The notes below the pieces were generated by a model, which searched no databases, was not told where the DNA came from, and saw only the letters and a list, made by a program, of their open reading frames with translations. A DNA stretch of 64,000 bases from Micavibrio sp. UBA2638. GTDB taxonomy: Bacteria > Pseudomonadota > Alphaproteobacteria > Micavibrionales > Micavibrionaceae. A program made the translations under genes and the position numbers. How positions within the stretch are numbered: the stretch's first letter is position 1; every line of letters starts with the position of its first letter. Positions 18,134-27,206 of this stretch are shown here, piece after piece. The stretch lies in assembly GCA_002359735.1 (NCBI GenBank), contig DENS01000001.1, positions 261,611 through 325,610 of the forward strand, given 5' to 3'.

Positions 18134-19462
18134 TCACGGCAAGATCAGGAATGCGCGATAATCATTTACATTGGTATAGGTCGGGCCGGTTCTAACCAGA
18201 CAATCCAGCGCATCAAAAAAAGCATAAGAATCATTCATCGCCATATATTCATTGGCCTGCAGACCTTTATCACGCGCTTTTTTTAGAATATCAGGCGTTA
18301 ATATTGCCCCGGCATGATCACCGATGCCATCTATCCCATCACTGTCACAGGCCAGACCATATACTTGAGCCGCCCCACCAAGCCCTTGGGCCGCCTGTAA
18401 CATAAATTGTGAATTGGGCCCCCCTTGCCCCGGCGATTCATGCGTAATTTTTACGGTTGTTTCCCCGCCAGATAAAATGACGCAAGGGCGTGATATACCG
18501 GCCTTCCCTTCCAACACCCGGTGTATAAAATCCACATGACGCATGGCACAAAGATTTGTGTCGCCATCCATTTCGGCGCCCAGAATATAAGGCTCAATCG
18601 CATGATCGCGCCAGAACGCGGCCGCGGCATCCAGTGATTGTTTTGGCGTGGCGATTAGATGATAGTCATGACCGTCAAATATCGGATCATCAGGCCCGGC
18701 CGTTTCATTCTCATCATTCTTCAAAGCCGCCAAAATAGAGGGCGCAGGACTTATTTCATATTTACGCAGCACACCCAGCGCATCTGTCAGGGTGCTTGGG
18801 TCTGCCACAGTGGGGCCCGATGCAATTATGGACGGGTCATCACCCACCACATCGGAAATCGCCAGTGTTATCATCTTTGCGCCTGCACAAGCCTTGGCAA
18901 GACCGCCGCCCAGCGCCAGATTTAAATGCTTACGCACAATATTCATTTCAGTAATATCCGCACCGGAACGCAGCAACAGCCGGTTTAAATTCTGCAGCTC
19001 AGAAAAATCAACGCCATGCACAGGCGCGCTTAACAAGGATGATCCGCCGCCCGATACCAGGGCCACCACAACATCATCAGGCCCGGCCGTCCGTAACAAA
19101 GCAAAAATTTCCTGCACCCCGTTTTGCCCGGCCCTGTCCGGCAGGGGGTGGGCGGCCTCAATCACCCTGATGCGTTTTGGCATGACCGGCGCCCCAAAAC
19201 CATAACGCGTGATCACGGCGCCTTCCAATTGTCCGTCATAATATGTCTCAAAGGCTCCTGCCATTGCGGCCGCGGCCTTGCCAGCACCGACGACAATCAG
19301 CCGTCCTGCCTTGGGGACATCGGGAATATAAGGTTTGATACAATTACCCGGTAAAGCCCTGGCCGCAAAAACATCAAAGCTATCCCGCAACAGCTTTAAA
19401 GCATCATCCTGTTTCACCGCAACGGCCCCTTTCCCATGATTGTGATCCTTCACTACTGCCAA
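18134..19462 (-). CDS. glycerate 2-kinase (MOFRL/DUF4147 family)
   Basis: Phosphorylates D-glycerate to 2-phosphoglycerate; older annotations call this family TtuD or hydroxypyruvate reductase. The 442 residues include the N-terminal VGAGKAAAAMAGAFE segment, the ALVSGGGSSLLSAP nucleotide-binding loop, and a C-terminal MOFRL domain with CDSDGIDG. The start is a TTG at 19462, supported by an AAGGA ribosome binding site seven to eight bases upstream and the lack of an ATG. It is divergent from hemN, with only about 70 bases between the two starts. Confidence 0.88.
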   Translation of the reverse strand: MAVVKDHNHGKGAVAVKQDDALKLLRDSFDVFAARALPGNCIKPYIPDVPKAGRLIVVGAGKAAAAMAGAFETYYDGQLEGAVITRYGFGAPVMPKRIRVIEAAHPLPDRAGQNGVQEIFALLRTAGPDDVVVALVSGGGSSLLSAPVHGVDFSELQNLNRLLLRSGADITEMNIVRKHLNLALGGGLAKACAGAKMITLAISDVVGDDPSIIASGPTVADPSTLTDALGVLRKYEISPAPSILAALKNDENETAGPDDPIFDGHDYHLIATPKQSLDAAAAFWRDHAIEPYILGAEMDGDTNLCAMRHVDFIHRVLEGKAGISRPCVILSGGETTVKITHESPGQGGPNSQFMLQAAQGLGGAAQVYGLACDSDGIDGIGDHAGAILTPDILKKARDKGLQANEYMAMNDSYAFFDALDCLVRTGPTYTNVNDYRAFLILP

Positions 19463-19482
19463 TATGAATTCCTTTATACTAT

Positions 19483-19496
19483 TTGACCAAAATCAA
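19483..19496 (+). promoter_or_regulatory. FNR/FixK-type box upstream of hemN
   Basis: TTGAC-CAAA-ATCAA matches the FNR/Anr/FixK consensus TTGAT-N4-ATCAA with one mismatch. Its centre (19489.5) is 41.5 bases from the A of the ATG at 19531, the class II activation distance if transcription starts there. Anaerobic activation of hemN by an FNR-family regulator is well known in proteobacteria. Confidence 0.7.
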
Positions 19497-19518
19497 ACAA
19501 AATCCATCAAATAGCAAT

Positions 19519-19524
19519 CATAAT
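19519..19524 (+). promoter_or_regulatory. -10 element of the FNR-dependent hemN promoter
   Basis: CATAAT matches TATAAT at five of six positions and ends six bases before the ATG at 19531. With the FNR box at -41.5 this predicts a start of transcription at or next to the A of the ATG, i.e. a leaderless message. Confidence 0.55.
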
Positions 19525-19530
19525 GAGGCC

Positions 19531-20898
19531 ATGACATGTGATCTGCGTGAAAAAATTTTACAATATAACGGACGGGTGCCCAGATACACTAGCTATCCGG
19601 CCGCGCCGCATTTTCAAATCGATGAAAACCGGACCGGAGGGCACTGGGTAAAAACCATGCCAGAAGGCACCGATTTATCCCTGTATATTCACATCCCGTT
19701 CTGTCAGAAAATGTGCTGGTATTGCGGGTGTCATACCAAAATCACCCGCCGTTATGCCCCGATTGAAGACTACGTCCATCTTGTCGTTCGGGAAATTGAT
19801 TTACTGGCCGCGGCTTTGCCCGGTGACCATCGCATCAAACAAATACATTTTGGCGGCGGGTCTCCCGGCCTTGTGCGGGCAACCGATTTTGCATTGATCA
19901 TGGACAGGATCCGAAGCCATTTCAGTGTGGCCGATTCGGCCGAAATTGCCATTGAAATCGACCCCAGAAATATCAGCGAAGGCCGCGTGGCAACCTATGC
20001 CAAACACGGCGTTAACCGTATATCCCTGGGCGTTCAGGATTTTAATAACAAGACCCTGAAAGCCGTAAACAGGGAACAACCTTTTCACCTGACCTATGAA
20101 GGGCTCAAGCTCATCCGCGGCTATGGTATCAAACGTATCAATATGGATGTGCTATACGGCCTGCCTCACCAAAACGTTGAAACAGTTCTGGCTACGTTGG
20201 AAAAAGTGCTTTTACTAAACCCTGATCGTGTGGCCTTTTTTGGGTATGCCCATGTGCCCTGGATGAAAAAACATATGCGCATGATTGATGAAGGCACTTT
20301 GCCGAAAGAGGACTTACGGTTTGATATTTTCCATGCCGGGACCGCCTTTTTAAACAAGGCCGGGTACAAAACCATTGGCATCGATCATTTTGCCAAGGGT
20401 GATGACCCGTTATACCAAAGCCTGCAAAATGGAACGCTGCGTCGTAATTTCCAGGGATATACCACCGACCAGACGCCCGCCTTAATTGGTATCGGGGCCT
20501 CGGCCATCGGGCAGACGAAAAACGGTTTTATACAAAATCACCCCGATTTACCGCTTTACAAACAGGCCATTCTGGCAGAAGATCTGCCGATTAAGAAAAT
20601 ATGCCCCATCGGCAGAGACGATGAAATCCGGGCCCGTATCATTGAAAATTTAATGTGCTATTTCACCGTTAACCTGAATGAAATATGCCACAATTTTGGC
20701 CTTGACCTATCTGATTTTTCCCGGGAATTGGATGCATTGAAACCGTATCAGACATTGGGCTTTGTAACGTGCGATAGCAACGTCATCACCATCCATCCAG
20801 ATGCCATTTTGATGGTCAGAACAATATGCAGCATTTTTGATCGTTATTTCCAACCGCAAAATAATGCGGATGCACCGCGCCACGCACGCGCAATATAA
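19531..20898 (+). CDS. hemN: oxygen-independent coproporphyrinogen III oxidase
   Basis: A radical SAM enzyme that decarboxylates coproporphyrinogen III to protoporphyrinogen IX without oxygen. The 455-residue protein has the HemN N-terminal PRYTSYP motif and the iron-sulfur motif HIPFCQKMCWYCGCHT (CX3CX2CXC) around residue 56. I chose the ATG at 19531 (MTCDLREKIL); an in-frame TTG at 19483 would add 16 residues but lies inside the FNR box. No proper ribosome binding site precedes the ATG, which fits a leaderless message. Makes haem under low oxygen. Confidence 0.93.
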   Translation: MTCDLREKILQYNGRVPRYTSYPAAPHFQIDENRTGGHWVKTMPEGTDLSLYIHIPFCQKMCWYCGCHTKITRRYAPIEDYVHLVVREIDLLAAALPGDHRIKQIHFGGGSPGLVRATDFALIMDRIRSHFSVADSAEIAIEIDPRNISEGRVATYAKHGVNRISLGVQDFNNKTLKAVNREQPFHLTYEGLKLIRGYGIKRINMDVLYGLPHQNVETVLATLEKVLLLNPDRVAFFGYAHVPWMKKHMRMIDEGTLPKEDLRFDIFHAGTAFLNKAGYKTIGIDHFAKGDDPLYQSLQNGTLRRNFQGYTTDQTPALIGIGASAIGQTKNGFIQNHPDLPLYKQAILAEDLPIKKICPIGRDDEIRARIIENLMCYFTVNLNEICHNFGLDLSDFSRELDALKPYQTLGFVTCDSNVITIHPDAILMVRTICSIFDRYFQPQNNADAPRHARAI

Positions 20899-20925
20899 CG
20901 CGCAAAAACCATTGCAAGAAAAATT

Positions 20926-21660
20926 TTACGGATCAACGACCCGGCCTTGCCAATCAAAAATCAATCCGGTGTCCGCCACGCTGGCCCGGTCAATCACGCG
21001 CAAAAGATACTGGGCCGCATCTTGCGCATCGAACAATTTTTCATCAGGCACATTATTCTGAAACGGTTCAGATAGCGATGTATTTACCGTTCCGGGATGA
21101 AGGCCAATAACGATGGCGTTCTTCCATTTTCGTGACATTTCTATGGATGATGTTTTGATCATCATATTGAGGGCCGCCTTTGACGCCCGGTAAGAATACC
21201 ACCCGCCCAGACGGTTATCAGATATACTGCCCACTCTGGCGCTTAATGCGGCAACAACGCTTTTGCCATCACGCGGCAATTTCGGCAAAAAATGTTTAAA
21301 AATCAAGGCCGGGCCGAAACAATTGATTTTAAAATTGGCTTCCATATTTTTCAAATTAATGTCTTTCAATGATTTTTCCGGCCTGATATCTGCATCATGT
21401 AAAAATCCACTGGCAATAATAATAAGCCGGACTTTATCGGTTATGTCCTGTGCCGCTTGCTCTATGCTGTCTTCACTCTCCAGATCAATGGCTCTGACCA
21501 CCACCTTTTCATGCTGTATCTTGAGCCCCGCTCTGGCAAAACAGTGAATTCGCGCCACCCCCGGAACAGCGCATAATTGCGCAACCATGGCCTGCCCTAT
21601 GCCGCCGCTGGCGCCAATCACCACGGCCTCAAACCCATCAGGGAAATCAGACAACATCAT
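20926..21660 (-). CDS. short-chain dehydrogenase/reductase
   Basis: A 244-residue SDR with the nucleotide motif GASGGIGQAM near the N-terminus and the catalytic YxxxK as YSYRASKAALN. The closest general type is the C-factor/CsgA-like SDR group, but the substrate is unknown. The start at 21660 overlaps the stop of the upstream SDR as TGATG, so the two are translationally coupled; an ATG one codon further in is equally possible. Convergent with hemN. Confidence 0.82.
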   Translation of the reverse strand: MMLSDFPDGFEAVVIGASGGIGQAMVAQLCAVPGVARIHCFARAGLKIQHEKVVVRAIDLESEDSIEQAAQDITDKVRLIIIASGFLHDADIRPEKSLKDINLKNMEANFKINCFGPALIFKHFLPKLPRDGKSVVAALSARVGSISDNRLGGWYSYRASKAALNMMIKTSSIEMSRKWKNAIVIGLHPGTVNTSLSEPFQNNVPDEKLFDAQDAAQYLLRVIDRASVADTGLIFDWQGRVVDP

Positions 21661-22412
21661 CACACGACCCGTTTTATCAGACTGAAATACAGCCAATTCG
21701 GCAGTAAGCGCACAAATTTCATGATATAGGTAAAGCCCTTTGGAAAATGAATCTCAAAGGCCCTGGATTGCAAACCCCTGGCAATGGCGCGCGCGGCCTC
21801 CTCAGGTTCAATGATCATCGGCATTTTAAAATCATTTTTATCGGTCAGCGGCGTCCGGACAAAACCCGGGCAAATCACTTTAACATCAATATTCTTGCGC
21901 CCCAGATCAATATGCAGGCTCTCGGCCAGATTGATTATGGCCGCCTTGGTCGCGCAATAGGGCTGGCCGGTCGGCAGGCCCCGATATCCGGCAACAGACC
22001 CGCATAGCACAATTTGCCCCTTACCGCGTTTTTCAAAATACGGCTGAACCGCGTGCACGGTATTAAAAGCCCCTCCCAAATTTACATCCAGCATTTTATG
22101 AATCATCTCTATATCCTTGGTTTTACCATCATGCGGGCTATAGAGGGCGGCCAGAAAAATCACACTATCAAGATCATGACCAGCGGCCACCAAGTCATCG
22201 GCCACTTTTTTGGCGCTGGCCGCATCCGCAATATCCAGTGCGCGCACGCTATGGCCACCGCCCATGGTGCGGTTCAAAACCTTAAGCTCCTCCTCTCGCC
22301 GGGCCGACAAAATCAACCGCGCCCCGCGATACGACAATTCACGAGCCAAGGCCGCGCCAATACCACTGCTGGCACCAATAATCCAAATCGTTTTATCCTG
22401 AAAATCATTCAT
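21660..22412 (-). CDS. short-chain dehydrogenase/reductase
   Basis: A 250-residue SDR with GASSGIGAAL, the catalytic Ser in LCGSVAGYRG, and YCATKAAIIN (YxxxK). The C-terminal about 40 residues contain a hydrophobic stretch (FTYIMKFVRLLPNWLYFSL), which suggests membrane association, as in DltE/YqjQ-type SDRs. I chose the ATG at 22412 rather than the in-frame TTG at 22421. It is coupled to the second SDR by a one-base overlap; a two-step or paired redox role is inferred only from this. Confidence 0.82.
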   Translation of the reverse strand: MNDFQDKTIWIIGASSGIGAALARELSYRGARLILSARREEELKVLNRTMGGGHSVRALDIADAASAKKVADDLVAAGHDLDSVIFLAALYSPHDGKTKDIEMIHKMLDVNLGGAFNTVHAVQPYFEKRGKGQIVLCGSVAGYRGLPTGQPYCATKAAIINLAESLHIDLGRKNIDVKVICPGFVRTPLTDKNDFKMPMIIEPEEAARAIARGLQSRAFEIHFPKGFTYIMKFVRLLPNWLYFSLIKRVV

Positions 22413-22473
22413 ACCGATCAAATTAGCACAAAATACCGGCCGGGCAATGGCGTCACATTTATGTATAAATCAT

Positions 22474-22502
22474 TTGACAAAATACAATGCCATAATTAAT
22501 GT
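22474..22502 (+). promoter_or_regulatory. candidate promoter of the split ABC exporter operon
   Basis: A perfect TTGACA (22474-22479) is followed after 17 bases by TAATGT, a weak -10. The surrounding AT-rich sequence offers alternatives shifted by one base. It lies about 50 bases before the ABC permease ATG. Confidence 0.4.
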
Positions 22503-22550
22503 CCTTGAAATTAATAACATAATTACAAAACACGTAAAGCAGGGACCATA

Positions 22551-24587
22551 ATGAAGGATCAACGTAAATCTACGTTGCGCAAAGCGTTTGATGCCGTCAC
22601 AGCGCCAGCGCGATATGTCCGCGATAAAATCCGGGAACATATTGGATATGACGTTGCCATGAAGGGCTGGGAAAATGACAAGCCCATGGATTACCCTAAA
22701 TTACAGTCCATCAAGGACGTCTTTTCAAAACATGCCAAGCGCCTGCCTTTCATGATAATCATGCCGTCCGAGGCCGTAGAATTCGCCAAAGACTTAAGCA
22801 AAGCAATCGCCCCCGATAAAAACAGCCCGCTTCTGCCGCGATTTAAAAATGATGCGTTCGAACAAGATCTCGCCCGTTTTAAACCGGACCCCAAACGCAA
22901 AGAAAGACTGCAGGCCTCCACATCACTGGACACATCCAGAAGTTTCACCGGCGCTTCATTTAAACTGCTGTCGGCATATTGGGCCAAGGCGGGTATCAAA
23001 GAAGTATCCATCGGGACGGCATTGGCGGCGCTTACGCTTTACTGCACTTACGAAAGCGTTGAGGTATTGAAAGAATTCAGTTACTGGGGCCGCGATTTTA
23101 ACAATTTCTACGTCAATGCCGGGGGCATTTCTGACAGTGTAAAAACAGCTCTGGTTGATACGTTGAAAAACGGATACGGGCTGGATAGCTATGCTTCGGT
23201 TGTTGATTTAATCCAAAGCTCATTAAGCGGCGCTGAATTTAATAAAGAAGCCATGGACCTGACCTCGGCGCTGGCCGATGTGCGCATTCGCCCCGAAATT
23301 CTTCAGGATGTGCTTTCGCAAACCGAACAACATTTTGGCGACCTGTCATTGTCGCATTTTGCCGATGGTCAAAATCAGGATGTTCTGCAATCCATTTTGG
23401 ATAATGCCAACCTGTCCGGCGACCAGCAACAAGAGATCATCCAATCGGTTCAAAACGGTATCGATATACAAAATGCCACCGCGCAGATGATTGCCAAAAT
23501 GCAAGAGGAATTCAGTAATCTGGATCTCAGCAATCCGCCAACACCCGAACAATTAGAGGCCATTAAAACCAATATGGATATGTTACTGGCCGGTGATGTT
23601 CTGAATACGGGTAACGTGCAACAAGGCACAGGCTATCTATTCAAAAAGGCGCCGCTCGAATTTTGTAACATGCTGGGTAAATTCCTGATGTATGCACTGC
23701 CTGCGTCCTATACCGCGCAGCATTTGGCCCTGCGCTGGCAAACCTGGATGACCGGTAAAGTCACCAATGAATGGATGAAATACAAAGCGGCCTATAAGCT
23801 GAAATTTGAACATTCCAGCGTCGATAACCCCGACCAGCGTGTAACTGAAAACCTGGAAGACATTACAGATTTTGCCATTAACATCACAACAGACGGGATG
23901 CAAACCGGCCTGACACTGGCCGCATTTTTACCTATTTTAAGTGCCATGGGCAGCTTTAACCCGGCCTTCCTGGGCGGGCCTGATATTCAGATTGATAATT
24001 TCCTCACCTGGTCTGCATTGGGGTATGCGGCATTTGGAACCGGGATCATTACGGCCATTTCCTACAGCCTGCCCAAACTGGGACGGCAATTGCAAAAAAC
24101 GCGCGGTGACCACCGTGCCACAATGTTGTCAGTACATTCACAGCCCGAACAAATTTCACTTTCAGCCGGTGAAGCCCGTGAGAAAGAAATCCTGAAAGAC
24201 CAGTTCCGCAAGGTTGTCGATGTTGATACCAAATTTATTACCAAACGCATGCAATTAATGACGGCCAATTCGGTCTTTGCCAATGTCGGCAGTTACGTGC
24301 CATTGGTTTTGGCCGCGCCGCAATATTTCGCGGGCATTATTACCTATGGTGATGTCACGCAGGCCGCTGGTATTTTCCGCCGCGTTGAAAGCGCGTTTGA
24401 ATTTTTGAAAAACAACATTCCCGCCGCCGCCAGCTTTAAAGCCGATGTTGACCGTATGGCACAGTTAATTGACGGTATGGAACTCGCGAAATATGAGACG
24501 CTGGAAAAAGAATATTACAAGCGCCGCCAAAACCCACAAGACGCCCCCGGTCAAACGGCACAGCAACCCGCCGGGCCGGAGCTATAA
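22551..24587 (+). CDS. SbmA/YddA-like ABC transporter membrane subunit with large insert
   Basis: Membrane half of an ABC transporter of the SbmA/BacA and YddA type (ABC_membrane_2 group). Family features are the RDFNNFY segment after the first strong span (about residues 160-190), and WQTWMTGKVTNEWMKYKAAYKL followed by DNPDQRVTENL, the family's conserved cytoplasmic block. About 150 residues (roughly 200-355) between these, rich in Gln, Asp and Leu with no membrane segment, are not found in SbmA and would lie in the periplasm. Further spans follow around residues 455-520. There is no ATPase domain; that is encoded by the next gene. An export role for a peptide, vitamin or lipid is possible but not determined. 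Confidence 0.78.
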   Translation: MKDQRKSTLRKAFDAVTAPARYVRDKIREHIGYDVAMKGWENDKPMDYPKLQSIKDVFSKHAKRLPFMIIMPSEAVEFAKDLSKAIAPDKNSPLLPRFKNDAFEQDLARFKPDPKRKERLQASTSLDTSRSFTGASFKLLSAYWAKAGIKEVSIGTALAALTLYCTYESVEVLKEFSYWGRDFNNFYVNAGGISDSVKTALVDTLKNGYGLDSYASVVDLIQSSLSGAEFNKEAMDLTSALADVRIRPEILQDVLSQTEQHFGDLSLSHFADGQNQDVLQSILDNANLSGDQQQEIIQSVQNGIDIQNATAQMIAKMQEEFSNLDLSNPPTPEQLEAIKTNMDMLLAGDVLNTGNVQQGTGYLFKKAPLEFCNMLGKFLMYALPASYTAQHLALRWQTWMTGKVTNEWMKYKAAYKLKFEHSSVDNPDQRVTENLEDITDFAINITTDGMQTGLTLAAFLPILSAMGSFNPAFLGGPDIQIDNFLTWSALGYAAFGTGIITAISYSLPKLGRQLQKTRGDHRATMLSVHSQPEQISLSAGEAREKEILKDQFRKVVDVDTKFITKRMQLMTANSVFANVGSYVPLVLAAPQYFAGIITYGDVTQAAGIFRRVESAFEFLKNNIPAAASFKADVDRMAQLIDGMELAKYETLEKEYYKRRQNPQDAPGQTAQQPAGPEL

Positions 24588-24606
24588 AGAAAAAGCGGAT
24601 ATCATC

Positions 24607-25722
24607 ATGACAAAACATAACGCGACCCCATCCGACGACTTTAACGCCGCAGCCGAAAACGGCGCGCCCGAATTGATTTTTGTTGACCTGCTTGAAGGCA
24701 ATGAAAGCAAAATCACCTTTAAGGATGTCAATATAAAAACCCCGCTGGAAAACACGACCCTGATCAAGGATATCAACTTTACCATTCAAAACGGACAACG
24801 CATTGGTTTAACCGGGCCCAATGGCGCCGGTAAATCAACCATTTTCAGGGTTATGGCCGAATTAAACTCTGCCGGGTCGGGCAATGTTGAAATAACCATG
24901 CCTGCCGATAAGAAAATATTTATTGCCTCGCAGGAAATCCGTAAAACACCGACAACCCTGCCTGGCCTGCTGGCCTATCCCAACCGCCCCGAAACCTATA
25001 CGCATGAACAATATGAACAATGCCTGGATGATGCGGGGCTGGAGGACATAAAGGTACATCTGCCCTGGAATTTGGCACGGCCTGAAACTTTGGTCACGTT
25101 CTTCCAGAAAATGCTGGATCAGCAATTGTCCAAACAAGCAGGAAAAATGAGCGCCCATAGCGCAGAAGCCATGGCCAATGCCATCGAAAAAACCATCAGA
25201 AAGAAATTATATTTAACGGAGTTAATCGAAGATCATTTCACGGCCGAAGATCAGGAAGACCTGGCATTGCAAATGCGGGCCTATGCGATGGATATGTTGA
25301 AATGCCCGGCCGATGAACACGGGAAAAGCCCGGTCTTCCCGGGATATAAAGGGCGTCAAGCCGCCAAAAATATGATCGCCAACACCAATAATGCCATTGA
25401 AAACTGGATGCTACAGGGCCACAAAATGCGCCTGTCCGGCGGCCAGCAACAAAAATTGATTTTTGCCCGTATGTTTTTACAATGCGAGGAGGTTGGCCTG
25501 TTCCTTCTGGACGAAGTAACAGCCGCGCTGAAGGAAGAAACAGCGCACGAACTATACGGTAAATTATTTGAAAAAGCCGAAGGCGTAACCGCAATCAGCG
25601 TCATCCATAATGATAACTTGCTGCGTCATCACACCCATCATCTGGAACTGCACGAAGATAAACGCCTGACCTTAACAGACCTTCAGACAGATAAGCCACA
25701 AAGCCCGTCACCAAGCCTTTGA
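24607..25722 (+). CDS. ATP-binding subunit partner of the SbmA/YddA-like transporter
   Basis: A 371-residue ABC ATPase. Walker A GPNGAGKST, signature LSGGQQQKL, Walker B FLLDEV with catalytic Glu, and the switch His in VIHND are all present. The stretch between Walker A and the signature is about 200 residues instead of about 100, mainly charged helices, an unusual insert. I chose the ATG at 24607 (MTKHNATPSDD), 19 bases after the permease stop; upstream in-frame codons overlap the permease gene and look non-coding. In YddA this domain is fused to the membrane part; here it is separate. Confidence 0.85.
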   Translation: MTKHNATPSDDFNAAAENGAPELIFVDLLEGNESKITFKDVNIKTPLENTTLIKDINFTIQNGQRIGLTGPNGAGKSTIFRVMAELNSAGSGNVEITMPADKKIFIASQEIRKTPTTLPGLLAYPNRPETYTHEQYEQCLDDAGLEDIKVHLPWNLARPETLVTFFQKMLDQQLSKQAGKMSAHSAEAMANAIEKTIRKKLYLTELIEDHFTAEDQEDLALQMRAYAMDMLKCPADEHGKSPVFPGYKGRQAAKNMIANTNNAIENWMLQGHKMRLSGGQQQKLIFARMFLQCEEVGLFLLDEVTAALKEETAHELYGKLFEKAEGVTAISVIHNDNLLRHHTHHLELHEDKRLTLTDLQTDKPQSPSPSL

Positions 25723-25913
25723 AATAAAATGTAAATTTCAAAGATAAAAAATATTTTGCAGCGACATAAAATAAAGTTTGCAAAATATTGAATTTTGCCC
25801 CAATGATAAAGATACGCACGTGCCTATGGCCCCCCGTATTGGTTTGGTTATGCAACGACGAATTTCTTGTATTTAACTTGGAGCTTGCTCCTATAACACG
25901 AGGTTTATTGTTG
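25723..25913 (+). ncRNA. structured leader of ornithine decarboxylase, speF-leader candidate
   Basis: These 190 bases precede the decarboxylase. They contain an 11-bp perfect inverted repeat (AATATTTTGCA at 25750-25760, TGCAAAATATT at 25779-25789), a tight hairpin GGAGC-TT-GCTCC at 25880-25891, and a 16-codon frame at 25826-25876 between them. Alphaproteobacterial ornithine decarboxylase genes are known to carry the speF leader RNA motif at this position (Rfam speF family); the position and the phylogeny fit, but I have not aligned it to the model. The 11-bp dyad could instead be a protein operator if transcription starts after it. Confidence 0.55.
25826..25876 (+). CDS. possible 16-residue leader peptide in the decarboxylase leader
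   Basis: ATG to TAA, encoding MAPRIGLVMQRRISCI. It includes two adjacent rare CGA arginine codons and stops four bases before the GGAGC-TT-GCTCC hairpin, an arrangement that fits control by ribosome stalling. An internal ATG at 25850 gives an eight-residue version. No clear ribosome binding site is seen, so translation is uncertain. Confidence 0.3.
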   Translation: MAPRIGLVMQRRISCI

Positions 25914-27176
25914 ATGACCAACGACCTTCTCTTTGAGGGGCAAAGCGCCCCTGCTTATTCCCGTACTCTGGCCAATGATAACGCATTATCATCAAACACC
26001 GATTATGACATCAGCGACGAATATATTCGTTCGCTTGGCCCGGCGATCCCGGTTCCGATTCTAAATCCGGGCCGCCTGGAAAAACGTGCCCGCGAATTTA
26101 CGGCCGCCTTTACCGGGCAGGCCCTGTATGCGGTTAAATGCAACCCGGACCCCATCTTTTTACAAGCCATGTATGAGGGCGGCGTACGGCGTTTTGACGT
26201 GGCCTCGATTGGTGAAGTCCGCTTGATCAAAAATATGTTTCCCGATGCAAAAATCTATTTTATGCATCCGATCAAAGCCCCGGAAGCCATTCGTGAAGCC
26301 TATTATGAACACGGCGTTCGCGCTTTTGTTCTGGATTACGCAGGTGAGCTGGATAAAATTCTGTTTGAGACCAATGCAGCCCCGGATCTTGAATTATTCG
26401 TACGGATGGCCGTACCCAAAAACAAGCCCGGCGGGGGCGTAGCGACCGATTTCTCTCGCAAATTCGGCGCCAAACCCGATCTGGCCTCAGAACTCTTATT
26501 GCTGTGCCGTCCGTATTGTACAAAACTGGGCCTGAGCTTTCATGTCGGCACACAATGCCCCGATCCGCAAATCTATGCGAAGGCACTAAAATGGGCCGCC
26601 AAAGTCATTGAAAACAGCTCCGTAAAGGTAGAAGCCCTTGATATAGGCGGTGGTTTTCCGGCAGATCTTGGCGGTGTGGAAAAAATCCCCCCCATCACGA
26701 CCTTTACCAAAACCATCGCGCAGGCCGTTAAAAAACAAAAATTAGAGACCCTGGAATTGCTGTGTGAAATTGGCCGCGGGCTTGTGGCGTGCGCAGGATC
26801 ACTGGTGGTGCGCGTCGAAGGGCGTAAAGATGATTTGCTGTATTTAAATGACGGCACCTATGGTGGCCTGTTCGAGGCAGGCGGCGCCATTGGCCTGCCT
26901 TATCCGGCGCATTTAATTCGCAAAACTGACCGTGATTTCGAAGGCACCATCCAGCCATTCCGCTTCGCGGGGCCAACATGTGATTCGGTCGATATGATGA
27001 ACGGGCCGTTTATGTTGCCATCCGATGTTCAGGTCGGTGACTGGATTCGCATTGAACAGCTAGGCGCCTATAGCGAGGTATCCCGCACCGATTTTAATGG
27101 ATTCGGGACCGTACAGAAAATCATTGTTCAGAATGAATTATCTGGTGAAAAGGCCGTTCAAGCCCTTCAGATTTAA
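25914..27176 (+). CDS. ornithine (or lysine/ornithine) decarboxylase, alanine-racemase fold
   Basis: A PLP enzyme that makes putrescine from ornithine. The 420-residue protein belongs to fold-type III, the eukaryotic-like ODC group used by Alphaproteobacteria: ALYAVKCNPDP carries the PLP lysine, SFHVGTQ the His stacking on PLP, GGGFP the phosphate loop, and GPTCDSVD the active-site Cys and Asp. I chose the ATG at 25914 (MTNDLLFEG), because upstream in-frame sequence is the structured leader. Preference for ornithine over lysine cannot be decided from the sequence. Confidence 0.9.
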   Translation: MTNDLLFEGQSAPAYSRTLANDNALSSNTDYDISDEYIRSLGPAIPVPILNPGRLEKRAREFTAAFTGQALYAVKCNPDPIFLQAMYEGGVRRFDVASIGEVRLIKNMFPDAKIYFMHPIKAPEAIREAYYEHGVRAFVLDYAGELDKILFETNAAPDLELFVRMAVPKNKPGGGVATDFSRKFGAKPDLASELLLLCRPYCTKLGLSFHVGTQCPDPQIYAKALKWAAKVIENSSVKVEALDIGGGFPADLGGVEKIPPITTFTKTIAQAVKKQKLETLELLCEIGRGLVACAGSLVVRVEGRKDDLLYLNDGTYGGLFEAGGAIGLPYPAHLIRKTDRDFEGTIQPFRFAGPTCDSVDMMNGPFMLPSDVQVGDWIRIEQLGAYSEVSRTDFNGFGTVQKIIVQNELSGEKAVQALQI

Positions 27177-27206
27177 TACATAAACCAAAGAAAAAAGGCG
27201 GGTATC

